Assembly: GCA_963741305.1 (NCBI GenBank)
Contig: CAVUHL010000003.1
Span: 1,488,001-1,552,000 of the forward strand
Length of the DNA stretch: 64,000 nt
Direction of reading: 5' to 3'
Origin: DATMER01 sp963741305
GTDB taxonomy: Bacteria; Acidobacteriota; Thermoanaerobaculia; Multivoradales; UBA5704
A program made the position numbers and the translations under genes. This document shows, piece by piece, positions 9,401 through 17,488 of the stretch (its first letter is position 1; every line of letters starts with the position of its first letter). The notes under the pieces were generated by a model. That model was not told the DNA's origin. It was given only the letters and a program-made list of their open reading frames with translations, and searched no databases.

Positions 9401-10024
9401 CTAAGGGCTGTCGAGGAGTCGGTGGCTGTATACCGTGAGCTTGCGCCATTGCGTCCGGAGGCATTTCGTCCGTACTTGGCAATTTCGCTCAACAACCTAT
9501 CTGTTCATCTGAGCGCTCTTGGCCGACGTGAAGAGTCGCTGGAGACAGTAGAGGAGGCAGTGGATGTCTATCGCGAACTTTCGCGGTCCCGTCCTGATGC
9601 GTTCCGGACGGATCTTGCGACGTCGCTCAACAATCTTTCCAATCGGCTGAGCGATCTTAGCCGCCGTGAAGAGGCTCTGGCGGCAGTGCATGAGTCAGTG
9701 GCCATCCGGCGCGAGCTTTCGCAGTCCCGTCCTGATGCGTTCCGGCCGGACCTTGCCTCCTCTCTCCACAACGTTGCCCTCCGGCTGCAGGAACTTGGCA
9801 GGCTTGGTGAAGCGCTGGAGGCCTCGGAAGAGGCCGTCCGCATGCTCCTGCCTTTCTTCCAAGCGCTTCCGGCAGCTTTTCGGGGCTGGATGACATGGAT
9901 GACCAGCTTGTATCAGAAGTTATCGGTGGAGAATGGCCGACAACCCGATCCCGAGCTGATCCAAGCGATCGCCTCTTCATCGGAGCGAGTCGAGCCTTCT
10001 TCTGACCCAGGGAGCCCATCATGA
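6440..10024 (+). CDS. STAND/NLR-like NTPase with amyloid-like motif and ten TPRs
   Basis: A 1194-aa protein with GGAGG 5 nt before its ATG. Residues 1-220 are helical, with two TPR-like units at about 136-215. Residues 222-238 (NHVNVQILGDNNVVLIG) match a motif shared with the next two genes. The STAND NTPase follows: VGRE at 278-281, Walker A APGGGGKTR at 304-312, Walker B LAVVDYAA, and a GEPLFLMMAA segment equivalent to the NB-ARC GxP motif. The C-terminal third is ten tandem 46-aa TPRs (138-bp DNA period, about nt 8520-9880) with consensus SLNNLSNRLSxLGRxEEAL. From the motif onward it is a paralogue of the protein at 10424. Predicted role: an intracellular sensor that oligomerises when the TPRs bind a trigger. 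Confidence 0.75.
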   Translation: MTDKRHEGATLPSKLLQVGGPAGRKHLLTSLTRLAARRPEARGWLKSALSENLKELMEPAVLVAFETGDPIGQVLAELIEEQGDEQIVRQLQELCDQPQFENSIPLLELGVIVTKKVLESYGLDFSSEPADRVRAYAHLLENLATRLGALGRLEEALEHAEHAVGLFRGLPPETPDVAADLGRSLTNLGLRLSALGRVEDALSASEESISLVRQSSRLQFANHVNVQILGDNNVVLIGRSRLDLTLYRGRRGAAFSSPGEAGEAAEVLSPYAMAVPLVGREREWSDLWTWLNSGLSVSIRVVTAPGGGGKTRLALELCEEAVRRGWYAGFVKTTAPLDSVAGKLPRPTLAVVDYAAARLPWLREWLADLASSPPVGGPLRILLLERNADPALGWWAETFRRGSCGDAAVRHLLDPADGPYPLPPLRQVEQRRAILEATLRSIGSDLRLPTREEHPDFDRQLATLSWGGEPLFLMMAALTGAKCGLGHVLSLNRADLAFEVAQRRELNRISQIGMSRLISESLVCHMAAYVTLCQGLTREQAEVAIVVEDEALRHDRLSDPLVIYGALYNALPGAGNAIAPILPDVVGEAAILMALGEMDLAKASEAVVRAANQAPERVAATVMRMVQDFGDYDSRPIEWLNRLTEDVIDLEGLKRLVGQLPEKTIVLREFSAKVMAALLERLRGEGEKEGIALASNNLSIYLASLGRREEALEAVQEAVFLYRDLEQFRPDVFGPDLATSLNNLSNSLSELGHSEEALVAVQEAASLYRNLAQSRPDAFGPDLATSLNNLSNRLSDLGRREEALESVQEAVALYRNLVQFRPDAFGPDLATSLSNLSNRLSDLGRLEEAFNSVQEAVDLYRELSFLRPDAYRPDFATSLNNLSNRLSALGHREEALAVVQEAVDVYRELSQARPDAFYPNLALSLNNLSNHLSALGRQEEALEAVQEALAVYRELSQSRPDAFRPDTAKSLNNLSNYLRALGRPEEALRAVEESVAVYRELAPLRPEAFRPYLAISLNNLSVHLSALGRREESLETVEEAVDVYRELSRSRPDAFRTDLATSLNNLSNRLSDLSRREEALAAVHESVAIRRELSQSRPDAFRPDLASSLHNVALRLQELGRLGEALEASEEAVRMLLPFFQALPAAFRGWMTWMTSLYQKLSVENGRQPDPELIQAIASSSERVEPSSDPGSPS

Positions 10025-10416
10025 TCGATCCTGCAATCGTCGCAACAGCCGTCGTATCCGTACTCTCCCCCTACTTCGTAGAAGCCGCCAAGGCCGGTGC
10101 GAAGAAGATCGGGGAGGCGACCTTCGAGGGAGCCGGCAAGCTGTACAAGACGCTCAAGGAGCGTTTCACCGAGCCCGCCGAGGAGAAGGCCCTGGCCAAG
10201 CTGGAGGCCGCGCCCGAGAAGCCGGACGCCCAAGCGGCCTTGCGGCTGTTTCTGGAGGAGCGGCTCGCGGCGGCCCCCGACCTCCTTGCCGAACTGGCTC
10301 GGCTTGTGGAAGAGGTCCGGCCGGGAGTCTCCATCCAGCAGACAGCGAACATCACAGGGGATCGCAACACGAACGTCCAGATCTCGGGGAGCGGGAACCG
10401 GGTGGGGAACGGGTAA
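10021..10416 (+). CDS. Bell-like small effector with C-terminal RHIM/PP-like motif
   Basis: A 131-aa protein; its start overlaps the previous stop by 4 bp. Residues 3-20 form a hydrophobic helix (IVATAVVSVLSPYFV core), then amphipathic helices fill the region to about residue 100. This is the layout of Bell/HeLo-type membrane-targeting effector domains. The last ~22 residues are Gly/Asn-rich and contain TNVQISGSGNRV (119-128). This resembles the V/I-Q-V/I-G core of RHIM and the motifs in the two flanking NTPases. By analogy with fungal and bacterial NLR-amyloid systems, the NTPase would template this tail and the N-terminal helices would then act on the membrane. Family assignment is inference; a structural search would settle it. 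Confidence 0.6.
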   Translation: MIDPAIVATAVVSVLSPYFVEAAKAGAKKIGEATFEGAGKLYKTLKERFTEPAEEKALAKLEAAPEKPDAQAALRLFLEERLAAAPDLLAELARLVEEVRPGVSIQQTANITGDRNTNVQISGSGNRVGNG

Positions 10417-10423
10417 GGAAACC

Positions 10424-12793
10424 ATGCCCTCTCTCGACGCGCCGAGCCGTTCCCAAAGCGCAAGCGTCTCCGGCGCGGATAACGTCAACGTCCAGATCCA
10501 GGGCGACAACAACGTCGTCCACCTCGGCAGGTCCCGCCTCGACCTTACGCTCTATCGAGGACGCCGGAGGGCAGTCTCTTCCCCTGCCGTCGAGGCAGGG
10601 GAGGCCGCCGAGATCCTCAGTCCCTACGCCATGGCGGTCCCTCTCGTGGGCCGGGAACGGGAGCTTGCCGACCTCTGGACGTGGATGAACGGTGATCCGG
10701 ACCTGTCCATCCGCGTGATCACAGCACCTGGAGGAGGCGGCAAGACGCGCCTCGCTCTGGAGCTCTGCGAGGAGGCGGTTCGCCGGGGTTGGCATGCCGG
10801 CTTCGTGAAGGCAAGCGCTTCCCTGGACTCTGTCGCGGCCAGCCTGCCGCGTCCCACCCTCGCCGTGGTGGATTACGCGGCTGCCCGCATTTCCTGGCTG
10901 CGGGAGTGGCTGGACGATCTCGCCAGCTCACCGCTGGCCGGCGGCAAGCTGCGCATCCTGCTCCTCGAACGGCATGCCGATCCCAAAAGCGGCTGGTGGG
11001 CGGAAGTCTTCCAGAGCGGAGGGTGGGGCGCCCGCGCCGTGCAAGCCCGTCTCGATCCTGCCGGCGGTCCCTACAAACTGCCGCCGCTGGCGCTGATCGA
11101 GCAGCGGCGGGCTGTCCTGGTGGAAACGCTCGAGAGCATCGGGAGCGATCTCCGGCTGCCAACGCCGGAAGAGCGCCCGGACTTCGACCGTCGCCTGGCC
11201 GAGCTGAGCTGGGGAGACGAGCCGCTCTTTCTGATCATGGCCGCGATTACCGCGCACCGGTGCGGCATCGGATACGTTCTCGCCTTGGACCGGTCCAGGC
11301 TGGCCTTTGAGGTGGCGGAGCACGAGCTGAGCCGGATCGTGAAGATTGCCGAGAGCCAGAATCCCCGATCGAAAGCCCTGGCCCGGCACATGGCAGCTTA
11401 TGTGACCCTCTGTAAGGGCATCACGCGCGATCAGGCGGAGGAGGCCGCCGAGGCCGAGGCGCGAGCGTTGCGCTACACGAGCGCCGGTGATCCTCCGGAG
11501 ATCTACAGGACCCTGCATTCGGCGCTCCCCACCTCGGGTGCGGATGTCGCGCCGGTCCGGCCGGACGTGGTGGGGGAGGCCGCGGTCCTCCTCGCCCTCG
11601 GCGACGGCGACCCCAGGAAGGCCCGGGAATCGGTGGCCCGCGCGGCTGTCATGGCGCCGGAGCGCGTCTCGGCGGTGATCATCCGGATGGTCCAGGACTT
11701 TGGCGAGGTGGATGGCAGGCCCGCGGAATGGCTCGACTGCCTGGCGGAAGGAACCAGGGACACGCAAGCTCTGAAGCGGCTCGTCGATCAGCTTCCGGAG
11801 GAGACTCTGGCCTTGCGTGAGATCGCCGCACGGCTTACAGCAGCGGTCGTTGAAGCGGTCAGGAAGGAGAATGACAAAGAAGATCTCGCTGCTTCTGTCA
11901 ATAACCTATCCATTCGCCTGAGCGATCTTGGCCACCGGGAAGAGGCTCTGGTTGCAGGGCAGGAGGCGGTGGATGTTTATCGTGAGCTTTCGCAGTCCCG
12001 TCCGGATGCGTTCCAGCCGGACCTTGCGATGTCGCTCAACAACCTGTCCAATCGTCTGAGCGTCCTTGGCCGCCGTGAAGAGGCTCTGGAGGCAGTGCAG
12101 GATGCGGTGGCCATCCGGCGCAACCTCTCGCAGTCCCGCCCGGATGCGTTCCAGTGGGAACTGGCGATATCGCTCAACAGCCTGTCCAACCGGCTGAGCG
12201 AGCTTGGCCGTCGCGAAGAGGCTCTGCTTGCGGCGCAAGAGGGGTTGGATATCTATCGCGAGCTTGTGCAATCCCGTCCGGACGAGCTCCGGCCGGACCT
12301 TGCGCTGTCGCTCAACAATCTGTCCAATCGTCTTGGTGACCTTGGCCGTCACGAAGAGGCACTGGTGGCAGGGCAGGAGGCGGTGGACGTCTATCGCGAG
12401 CTTTCGCAGTCCCGTCCGGACGAGTTCCGGCCGGATGTTGCGCTGTCGCTCAACAATCTGACAACCCGTCTGGGTAATCTTGGCCGTCTCGAAGAGGCTT
12501 TGGAAGCAGTGCAGGAGGCGGTGGCCATCCGGCGCGAGCTTTCGCGGCTTGCGGACGCCTTCCGCCCTGATCTTGCCCTCTCTCTTTACAACGCTGCTTT
12601 CCTCTTGCGGATACTCGGCAGGCCTGGCGCGGCATTGGAGGCCTCGGAGGAGGCCGTCCGCGTGCTCCTGCCCTCCTTCCAAGCGTTTCCGGCAGCTTTT
12701 CGGGACTGGATGGGACAAATGACCAACATGTATCTGAAGCTCTCAGAAGAGAACGGCCGACAACCGGATCCTGAGCTAAGTCAGGGTGTCTGA
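10424..12793 (+). CDS. STAND/NLR-like NTPase with N-terminal amyloid-like motif and six TPRs
   Basis: A 789-aa protein beginning 7 nt after the Bell-like gene, with AAGGAA before the ATG. Residues 19-35 (DNVNVQIQGDNNVVHLG) carry the shared motif. Walker A APGGGGKTR is at 101-109, Walker B LAVVDYAA at 146-153, and a GDEPLFLIMAA segment follows further on. The C-terminus has six 46-aa TPRs (about nt 11890-12690) ending in the same divergent capping repeat as the protein at 6440. Placing a signalling motif at the N-terminus of the NTPase and at the C-terminus of the adjacent small protein is the classical NLR-amyloid gene-pair layout. Its codon use is GC-rich and matches the rest of the window better than the two upstream genes. 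The 3' end overlaps the convergent lipoprotein gene by 13 bp. Confidence 0.78.
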   Translation: MPSLDAPSRSQSASVSGADNVNVQIQGDNNVVHLGRSRLDLTLYRGRRRAVSSPAVEAGEAAEILSPYAMAVPLVGRERELADLWTWMNGDPDLSIRVITAPGGGGKTRLALELCEEAVRRGWHAGFVKASASLDSVAASLPRPTLAVVDYAAARISWLREWLDDLASSPLAGGKLRILLLERHADPKSGWWAEVFQSGGWGARAVQARLDPAGGPYKLPPLALIEQRRAVLVETLESIGSDLRLPTPEERPDFDRRLAELSWGDEPLFLIMAAITAHRCGIGYVLALDRSRLAFEVAEHELSRIVKIAESQNPRSKALARHMAAYVTLCKGITRDQAEEAAEAEARALRYTSAGDPPEIYRTLHSALPTSGADVAPVRPDVVGEAAVLLALGDGDPRKARESVARAAVMAPERVSAVIIRMVQDFGEVDGRPAEWLDCLAEGTRDTQALKRLVDQLPEETLALREIAARLTAAVVEAVRKENDKEDLAASVNNLSIRLSDLGHREEALVAGQEAVDVYRELSQSRPDAFQPDLAMSLNNLSNRLSVLGRREEALEAVQDAVAIRRNLSQSRPDAFQWELAISLNSLSNRLSELGRREEALLAAQEGLDIYRELVQSRPDELRPDLALSLNNLSNRLGDLGRHEEALVAGQEAVDVYRELSQSRPDEFRPDVALSLNNLTTRLGNLGRLEEALEAVQEAVAIRRELSRLADAFRPDLALSLYNAAFLLRILGRPGAALEASEEAVRVLLPSFQAFPAAFRDWMGQMTNMYLKLSEENGRQPDPELSQGV

Positions 12794-13602
12794 GCTCCGG
12801 TCTCGCAGTAGTCCTCCGCCGAAGAGATCCCCGCAATCCACACCGTCGTCCCCGGCGGCACAACGAACTCGCTCTGTCCCCAGGGGTGGAGGAGATCCCC
12901 CCAGTCGAAGGTATAGCCGAGCGCGGTCCATGGATAGCTGGTCTTCGGATCGCCGGTGTAGGTGCTCGTCCAGTTGCCGCACATCCACTGGAGGTGATCG
13001 TCCGAGACGCGGACGAAGGCTCCGGAGACCTGATCGGTGGACCAGGGGCAGCCGCCGTTCCGGTCGGCCGGCCCACCGTCGAGGCTCACCTGGCATTCGT
13101 GGTCGGTGATCTCCGGGTCCGGGCAGGGGCGGAAGAAGGTGCGGGGATCGACCCACATCTGCACGAAGGAGTCGTTGCCTCCCTCGGCCGGCGGCGGCAG
13201 GCCCAGGGATTGGGCGATGCGGAGCGGCAAGCCTGCGGGCGGCAGGCCCCAGCCGCGGCAGTCTTCCTGGAGATAGGGGACGGCGGTCAGCCAGACGGTG
13301 ACGCCCGCCGGGAGGGTGTAGGGCTGGCCGACCTTGCCCTCGTAGTATTTCCTCTTGGTCCAGGTGGCCATCAGGACCCTCCCCTGGTCCCAGCGCAGCT
13401 TCGGGTTGGTCTGGAGGATTGGCACGAGCTCCGTGGAGACATGATCCTGCGCTGGGACCTGCGCAGTCCGTACGGCCGCGGCGTAGACGGCCCAGAGCTC
13501 TTCGGTGCCGGGCGCGGGGACCGGCGGGGCCGGCTTCGGCGGGGGAGCGGTGGCGCAGCCGGTGGCCAGCACGAGGGCGAGCACCCAGGGGGATCGGGAC
13601 AT
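12781..13602 (-). CDS. Lipoprotein of unknown function
   Basis: A 273-aa protein with a short signal peptide and lipobox LATGC (Cys16), then a Pro-rich spacer (APPPKPAPPVPAP). The mature region is rich in Trp and Pro and has several cysteines (for example DCRGWG, FRPCPDP, HECQ, GGCPWS, WMCGNW), suggesting a disulfide-bonded extracytoplasmic fold. I recognise no family. It is convergent with the STAND operon and divergent from the ABC-M1 fusion gene. Its promoter presumably lies in the ~100-bp gap to 13703. Confidence 0.7.
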   Translation of the reverse strand: MSRSPWVLALVLATGCATAPPPKPAPPVPAPGTEELWAVYAAAVRTAQVPAQDHVSTELVPILQTNPKLRWDQGRVLMATWTKRKYYEGKVGQPYTLPAGVTVWLTAVPYLQEDCRGWGLPPAGLPLRIAQSLGLPPPAEGGNDSFVQMWVDPRTFFRPCPDPEITDHECQVSLDGGPADRNGGCPWSTDQVSGAFVRVSDDHLQWMCGNWTSTYTGDPKTSYPWTALGYTFDWGDLLHPWGQSEFVVPPGTTVWIAGISSAEDYCETGAQTP

Positions 13603-13685
13603 GTCCTCTCCTTCCTAAATTGCTGGCGCGATTCTACTTGAAACCCGGCCCTCCTCCAGACGTAATGCCTGATGGAGGAACAACC

Positions 13686-13706
13686 ATGTACGAGGTCCGC
13701 ACTTGA
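13686..13706 (+). other. Six-codon leader ORF overlapping the TTG start of the next gene
   Basis: ATGTACGAGGTCCGCACTTGA (MYEVRT-stop) has a strong GGAGGA 6-7 nt upstream. Its stop codon overlaps the TTG that opens the next gene (ACTTGAGC). The downstream gene has no convincing ATG or ribosome binding site of its own. The mini-ORF may therefore load ribosomes by translational coupling, or may mark a one-base frame disruption at a former start. Confidence 0.45.
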
Positions 13707-16700
13707 GCTTCCGCCGCCTCTGGCTCGTCACCCAGCTCGACCTGCAGGAAGCGCGGCGGAGCTGGTTCTTCTGGTTCTGGGTGATCTTCATGGGCGTGAA
13801 CGCCTGGTGGGTCTCCCGCGGCGCTTGGCTGGTGCAGTCGAACAGCACCTCCCTCGGGGGCAACCTTTCCTATGTGAACTCCGAGTTCCAGATCGCCTAC
13901 GTGTGCGCGATCATGGGCTTCTTCGTCCTCTCCTTCTTCGTCGCCATCGCGGCCGGCACGCCGCTGATCCGCGACGCCGAGAACAAGGTGGGGGAGATCC
14001 TCCACTCGACGCCGCTCTCCCCGGGCGAGTACGTCTGGGGCAAGTTCCTGGGTGCTTTCGGGACCACGCTCGCCGTTCTCGCGCTCTTCATCGCGATGAC
14101 GATCCTGCTCACCCACGGCATGCCGAACCCGGAGCGGCCCGAGGCCTACGGACCCTTTGCGCTACGGATCTACGTGGTGCCCATCCTGGTCATCCTGGTG
14201 CCAACGGCGCTGTTCATCGCGGGAGCGGCCTTCGCCCTAAGCCGCTTCACGGGCAACCTGATCCTGGTCGAATTCCTGCCGGTCGCTGCCTTCACCTTCT
14301 ACTGGGGGTTCTTCTGGAGCTGGAACCCGCCGGACATCAGCGAGACCACCCGGTTCTGGGTCCAGATGCTCGACCCCTCGGGATTCAAGTGGCTGCGCCA
14401 TACGTACCTGACCGTGGACCGCGGGATCGAGTTCTACAACACCCGTCCCATCGCCTGGTCGCCGGCCTATCTCCTGAGCCGCCTCGGGGTCGGGCTGGTG
14501 GGGCTGCTCCTGGTGGATCTCTCCCGCCGCCACTTCGCCAACCGCCTCAAGACCGCGAAGAGCGCGCCGCGCCGGCAGCGCCGGCAGCTCAATGCCGCCA
14601 ATACCGCGGCCGAGGCTCCAGCCATGGCGCCTACCTCGGAGCCGCTCGGCGTCCTTGGCATGTCCTCCCGCGCCGGCGGAAGGCTCTCCGGCGTCCTCAC
14701 GGTGGCCCGCTTCGAGGTCAAGGAGCTGTTCTCTCATCCGCCCCTGTACGTCCTCTCCTTCATCACCCTGCTGCTGATGACGTTCTTCTTCGTCGACCGG
14801 TTCGAGAACGAGTTCCAGACGGCAATCTATCTCACCCCCGGGGCCGCGGCGGCGGGCTCGCTCAATGTTCTGACCGCGAACCTGTTGCTGCTGCTGCTCT
14901 TCTACACGGTGGAGTCCCTGCGCCGGGAGCTGGCCACGGGCGCGGCCGCGGTGATCTATGCGAGCCCGGTGCGGACCGCGTCGCTGCTCGTCGGCAAGAT
15001 GCTGGCGAACGGCGCCGTCGTGCTCATGATCCTGCTCGCGACCCTGGTCACGGCCTGGTGGGTCCTGCAGAACCAGGGCGGCGTCGTCGACATGGACCTC
15101 GTGCCCTTTCTGACCGTCTGGGGACTGCTGCTCGCGCCGACCGTGATCCTCTGGATCTCCTTCCTGCTGGCCGCCTACGCCCTGACCCGGAGCCAGTACG
15201 GCGCCTATGCCGTGGGGTTCGCGGTCCTGGGGCTGACCATCTGGGCCCTGGTGGAGGGCAAGATGACCTGGGTCGGCAACTGGGGGCTCTTCGGCGCCAT
15301 CGGCTGGACGGACATGGGCCTCTTCCCCATGGACAGGGCGGCCATGGTCCTCAACCGGCTGATGGCCCTGGGCCTGGCGGCGCTGTTCCTCTATCTCGCG
15401 TTCCGGCTCTTCGCGCGCCAGGAGCGCGATCCGCTGAACCCGCTCTTCGGCAGGCAGCCCGGCCAGCGGCGGCGGACCCTCCTCACCGCCCTGCTCCTTG
15501 CGGCCGTCCCGCTCGCTTTCGGGTTCGCCCTCTGGTCGCAGTTGAACAAGGGCTATCAGGGCGGCGCCGCCATGCGGCACCGCGAGGATTACTGGCGGTT
15601 CAACCACGCCACCTGGCTTGACCAGCCGGTGCCGTACATCGCGAACGTGGAGATGGACCTCGATCTGGAGCCCGCGACCCGGGGCTTCCAGGTGAACGGC
15701 TTCTATGACCTGCGCAACGATCACGGCCAGCCGCTGCCCTGGTTCCCGGTGACGACGGGCATGCACTGGCAGGGGCTTTCCTGGACGCTGAACGGCAAGC
15801 CGGTTCGCCCCGAGAACAGCCACGGCCTCCAGATCTTCCGGCTGGCCCAGCCGCTGCCTCCGGGGGGCACGCTGCGGCTGGGTTTCCGCTACCGGGCGAC
15901 GCTGCTGCCCGGGATCTCGCGCAATGGCGGGGGAATCCCCCTGGGCGAGTTCATCACCTCGGCCGGCGGCATCGTGACCGGGCGCAACCCCGACTTCGTG
16001 CCGATCATCAGATACATGCCGGACATCGGCGCCGATCCGGGGATCCAGCAGGAGGCCGAGCGGCGCGCGCATCAGCCGAGGACCTTCCCGCCCGGCTGGC
16101 ATCGCGGCGTCACGCAGGCGGAGATGGACAGGTCGGCCTTCACCCACCGGCTGCGGATCTCCCTGCCCGCGGAGTACATGCTGACCTCGACCGGCGCGCT
16201 CGCGGGCAACGAGGTCAAGGACGGCCGCCGCAACATGCTCTGGGTGACCGACTATCCGGTGCGCGTCTTCAACATCGCCTTCGGCCGCTGGCAGGAGCGG
16301 CGGGGGAAGAACGGCACGGCCATCTACCACCACCCGGAGCACACCTACAACGTGGACAGCATGCTCGAGGCGATGGACGGTGCCCGGGTCCATTTCGACG
16401 AGTGGTTCTACCCGTACCCCTGGCGCGAGCTGCGCCTCAACGAGTTCCCGAACCTGGCCCAGTATGGCCGGGGCAATGCCACGAACATCTTCTTCTCCGA
16501 GGGGATCGGCTTCCTCAGCCGGAAGATGCCCGACCACGATGTGGCCTTCTGGATTGCCGCGCACGAGGCGGCCCACTCCTGGTGGGGGCACATCGTCCAG
16601 GACGGCGAGGGCCCCGGCGGGGTTGTGATGTCCGAGGGGACGGCCCAGTTCGCCACGCGGCTGCTCATCGAGAAGCTGCGGGGTCCGCAGCCGAGCATGG

Positions 16701-17323
16701 GCTTGGCCATCCGTGACGAGACCGACTACGGCGAGTTCCGCCAGCCCAGCGACGAGAAGCCCCTCGCGGGGACCTACCGCTTCCGGCCGGGAGATCCGGT
16801 CGTCATCTACAACAAGGGTTCCTGGGTGATGTGGATGCTCATGAACCACATGGGCCGGGAGAAGTTTTTCGAAGGAACGCGGGACTACTTCAAGACCTAC
16901 CACAACAATCCGGACCACCCGGTCGTGCAGGACTTCGTGGCCGTGATGCGCCGCCACGCACCCGACACGGCGGCCTTCGACGAGTTCGCCAGGCAGTGGT
17001 TTTTCAGCATCGTGACCCCCGAGTACCAGCTCTTCGACGCGAAGAAAGAGCAGCAGGGAGGGCAGTGGGAGGTGACCGTGCGGGTGAAGAACGCCGGCAC
17101 CGGCCGCATGCCCGTCGAGGTCGCGGCTACCGCCGGCTGGCGCTGGAGCGAGGACGGCAAGGCCTCGCCCGACTACAAGGACGCGCGGGTCACGCTCGTG
17201 CTCGGAGCGGGGGAGGAGAAGGTGGCGCGGATCCGCTGTTCGTTCGAGCCCGAGGCGGTGGTGGTGGACCCGGATGCCAATGTCTTGCAGCTTCAGCGGC
17301 AGGCGGCGGCGGCGCGGCTGTAG
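13703..17323 (+). CDS. ABC-2-type permease fused to an M1-family metallopeptidase
   Basis: A 1206-aa fusion. Residues 1-270 and about 330-600 each hold a set of ABC-2 transporter membrane helices (starting with RRSWFFWFWVIFMG). A further helix near 595-615 leads into an extracytoplasmic M1 peptidase region with HEAAH at 954-958 and glutamate E978 in VMSEGTAQ. That gives HExxH-x19-E, one residue longer than the textbook x18 spacing. Late segments NKGSWVMWMLMNHMG and FDEFARQWFF are typical of M1 proteins. No ABC ATPase is next to it, so a partner must be encoded elsewhere if the permease is active. TTG start, see the leader ORF at 13686. A repeat element follows directly. Confidence 0.85.
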   Translation: MSFRRLWLVTQLDLQEARRSWFFWFWVIFMGVNAWWVSRGAWLVQSNSTSLGGNLSYVNSEFQIAYVCAIMGFFVLSFFVAIAAGTPLIRDAENKVGEILHSTPLSPGEYVWGKFLGAFGTTLAVLALFIAMTILLTHGMPNPERPEAYGPFALRIYVVPILVILVPTALFIAGAAFALSRFTGNLILVEFLPVAAFTFYWGFFWSWNPPDISETTRFWVQMLDPSGFKWLRHTYLTVDRGIEFYNTRPIAWSPAYLLSRLGVGLVGLLLVDLSRRHFANRLKTAKSAPRRQRRQLNAANTAAEAPAMAPTSEPLGVLGMSSRAGGRLSGVLTVARFEVKELFSHPPLYVLSFITLLLMTFFFVDRFENEFQTAIYLTPGAAAAGSLNVLTANLLLLLLFYTVESLRRELATGAAAVIYASPVRTASLLVGKMLANGAVVLMILLATLVTAWWVLQNQGGVVDMDLVPFLTVWGLLLAPTVILWISFLLAAYALTRSQYGAYAVGFAVLGLTIWALVEGKMTWVGNWGLFGAIGWTDMGLFPMDRAAMVLNRLMALGLAALFLYLAFRLFARQERDPLNPLFGRQPGQRRRTLLTALLLAAVPLAFGFALWSQLNKGYQGGAAMRHREDYWRFNHATWLDQPVPYIANVEMDLDLEPATRGFQVNGFYDLRNDHGQPLPWFPVTTGMHWQGLSWTLNGKPVRPENSHGLQIFRLAQPLPPGGTLRLGFRYRATLLPGISRNGGGIPLGEFITSAGGIVTGRNPDFVPIIRYMPDIGADPGIQQEAERRAHQPRTFPPGWHRGVTQAEMDRSAFTHRLRISLPAEYMLTSTGALAGNEVKDGRRNMLWVTDYPVRVFNIAFGRWQERRGKNGTAIYHHPEHTYNVDSMLEAMDGARVHFDEWFYPYPWRELRLNEFPNLAQYGRGNATNIFFSEGIGFLSRKMPDHDVAFWIAAHEAAHSWWGHIVQDGEGPGGVVMSEGTAQFATRLLIEKLRGPQPSMGLAIRDETDYGEFRQPSDEKPLAGTYRFRPGDPVVIYNKGSWVMWMLMNHMGREKFFEGTRDYFKTYHNNPDHPVVQDFVAVMRRHAPDTAAFDEFARQWFFSIVTPEYQLFDAKKEQQGGQWEVTVRVKNAGTGRMPVEVAATAGWRWSEDGKASPDYKDARVTLVLGAGEEKVARIRCSFEPEAVVVDPDANVLQLQRQAAAARL

Positions 17324-17325
17324 CC

Positions 17326-17477
17326 CTCACCCCCCCGGCCCCCTCTCCCACACGCACTCACACCCGCCCGGGAGAGGGGGAGCCGGAAAAAGAAGCCGGG
17401 ACATAGGGGAAGGGCGGGGGCGCCCCTCTCCCGGGCGGGTGTGAGTGCGTGTGGGAGAGGGGACGGGGGTGAGGGTA
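17326..17477. repeat. Dispersed inverted-repeat element, subfamily B, copy 1
   Basis: The arms at about 17326-17382 and 17423-17477 are inverted repeats built on CACACGCACTCACACCCGCC and its complement plus CCCTCTCCC. The spacer is only ~40 bp, shorter than in subfamily A. It begins 2-3 bp after the stop of the ABC-M1 gene and ends about 12 bp before the next start codon, so it nearly fills the intergenic gap. Confidence 0.85.
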
Positions 17478-17488
17478 TCCTTGCCACC

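Noticed and set aside
14237..16957. 906-codon minus-strand ORF
   Set aside because: It is antisense to the ABC-M1 fusion gene; the sequence is His/Arg/Pro-rich as expected for a high-GC shadow frame.
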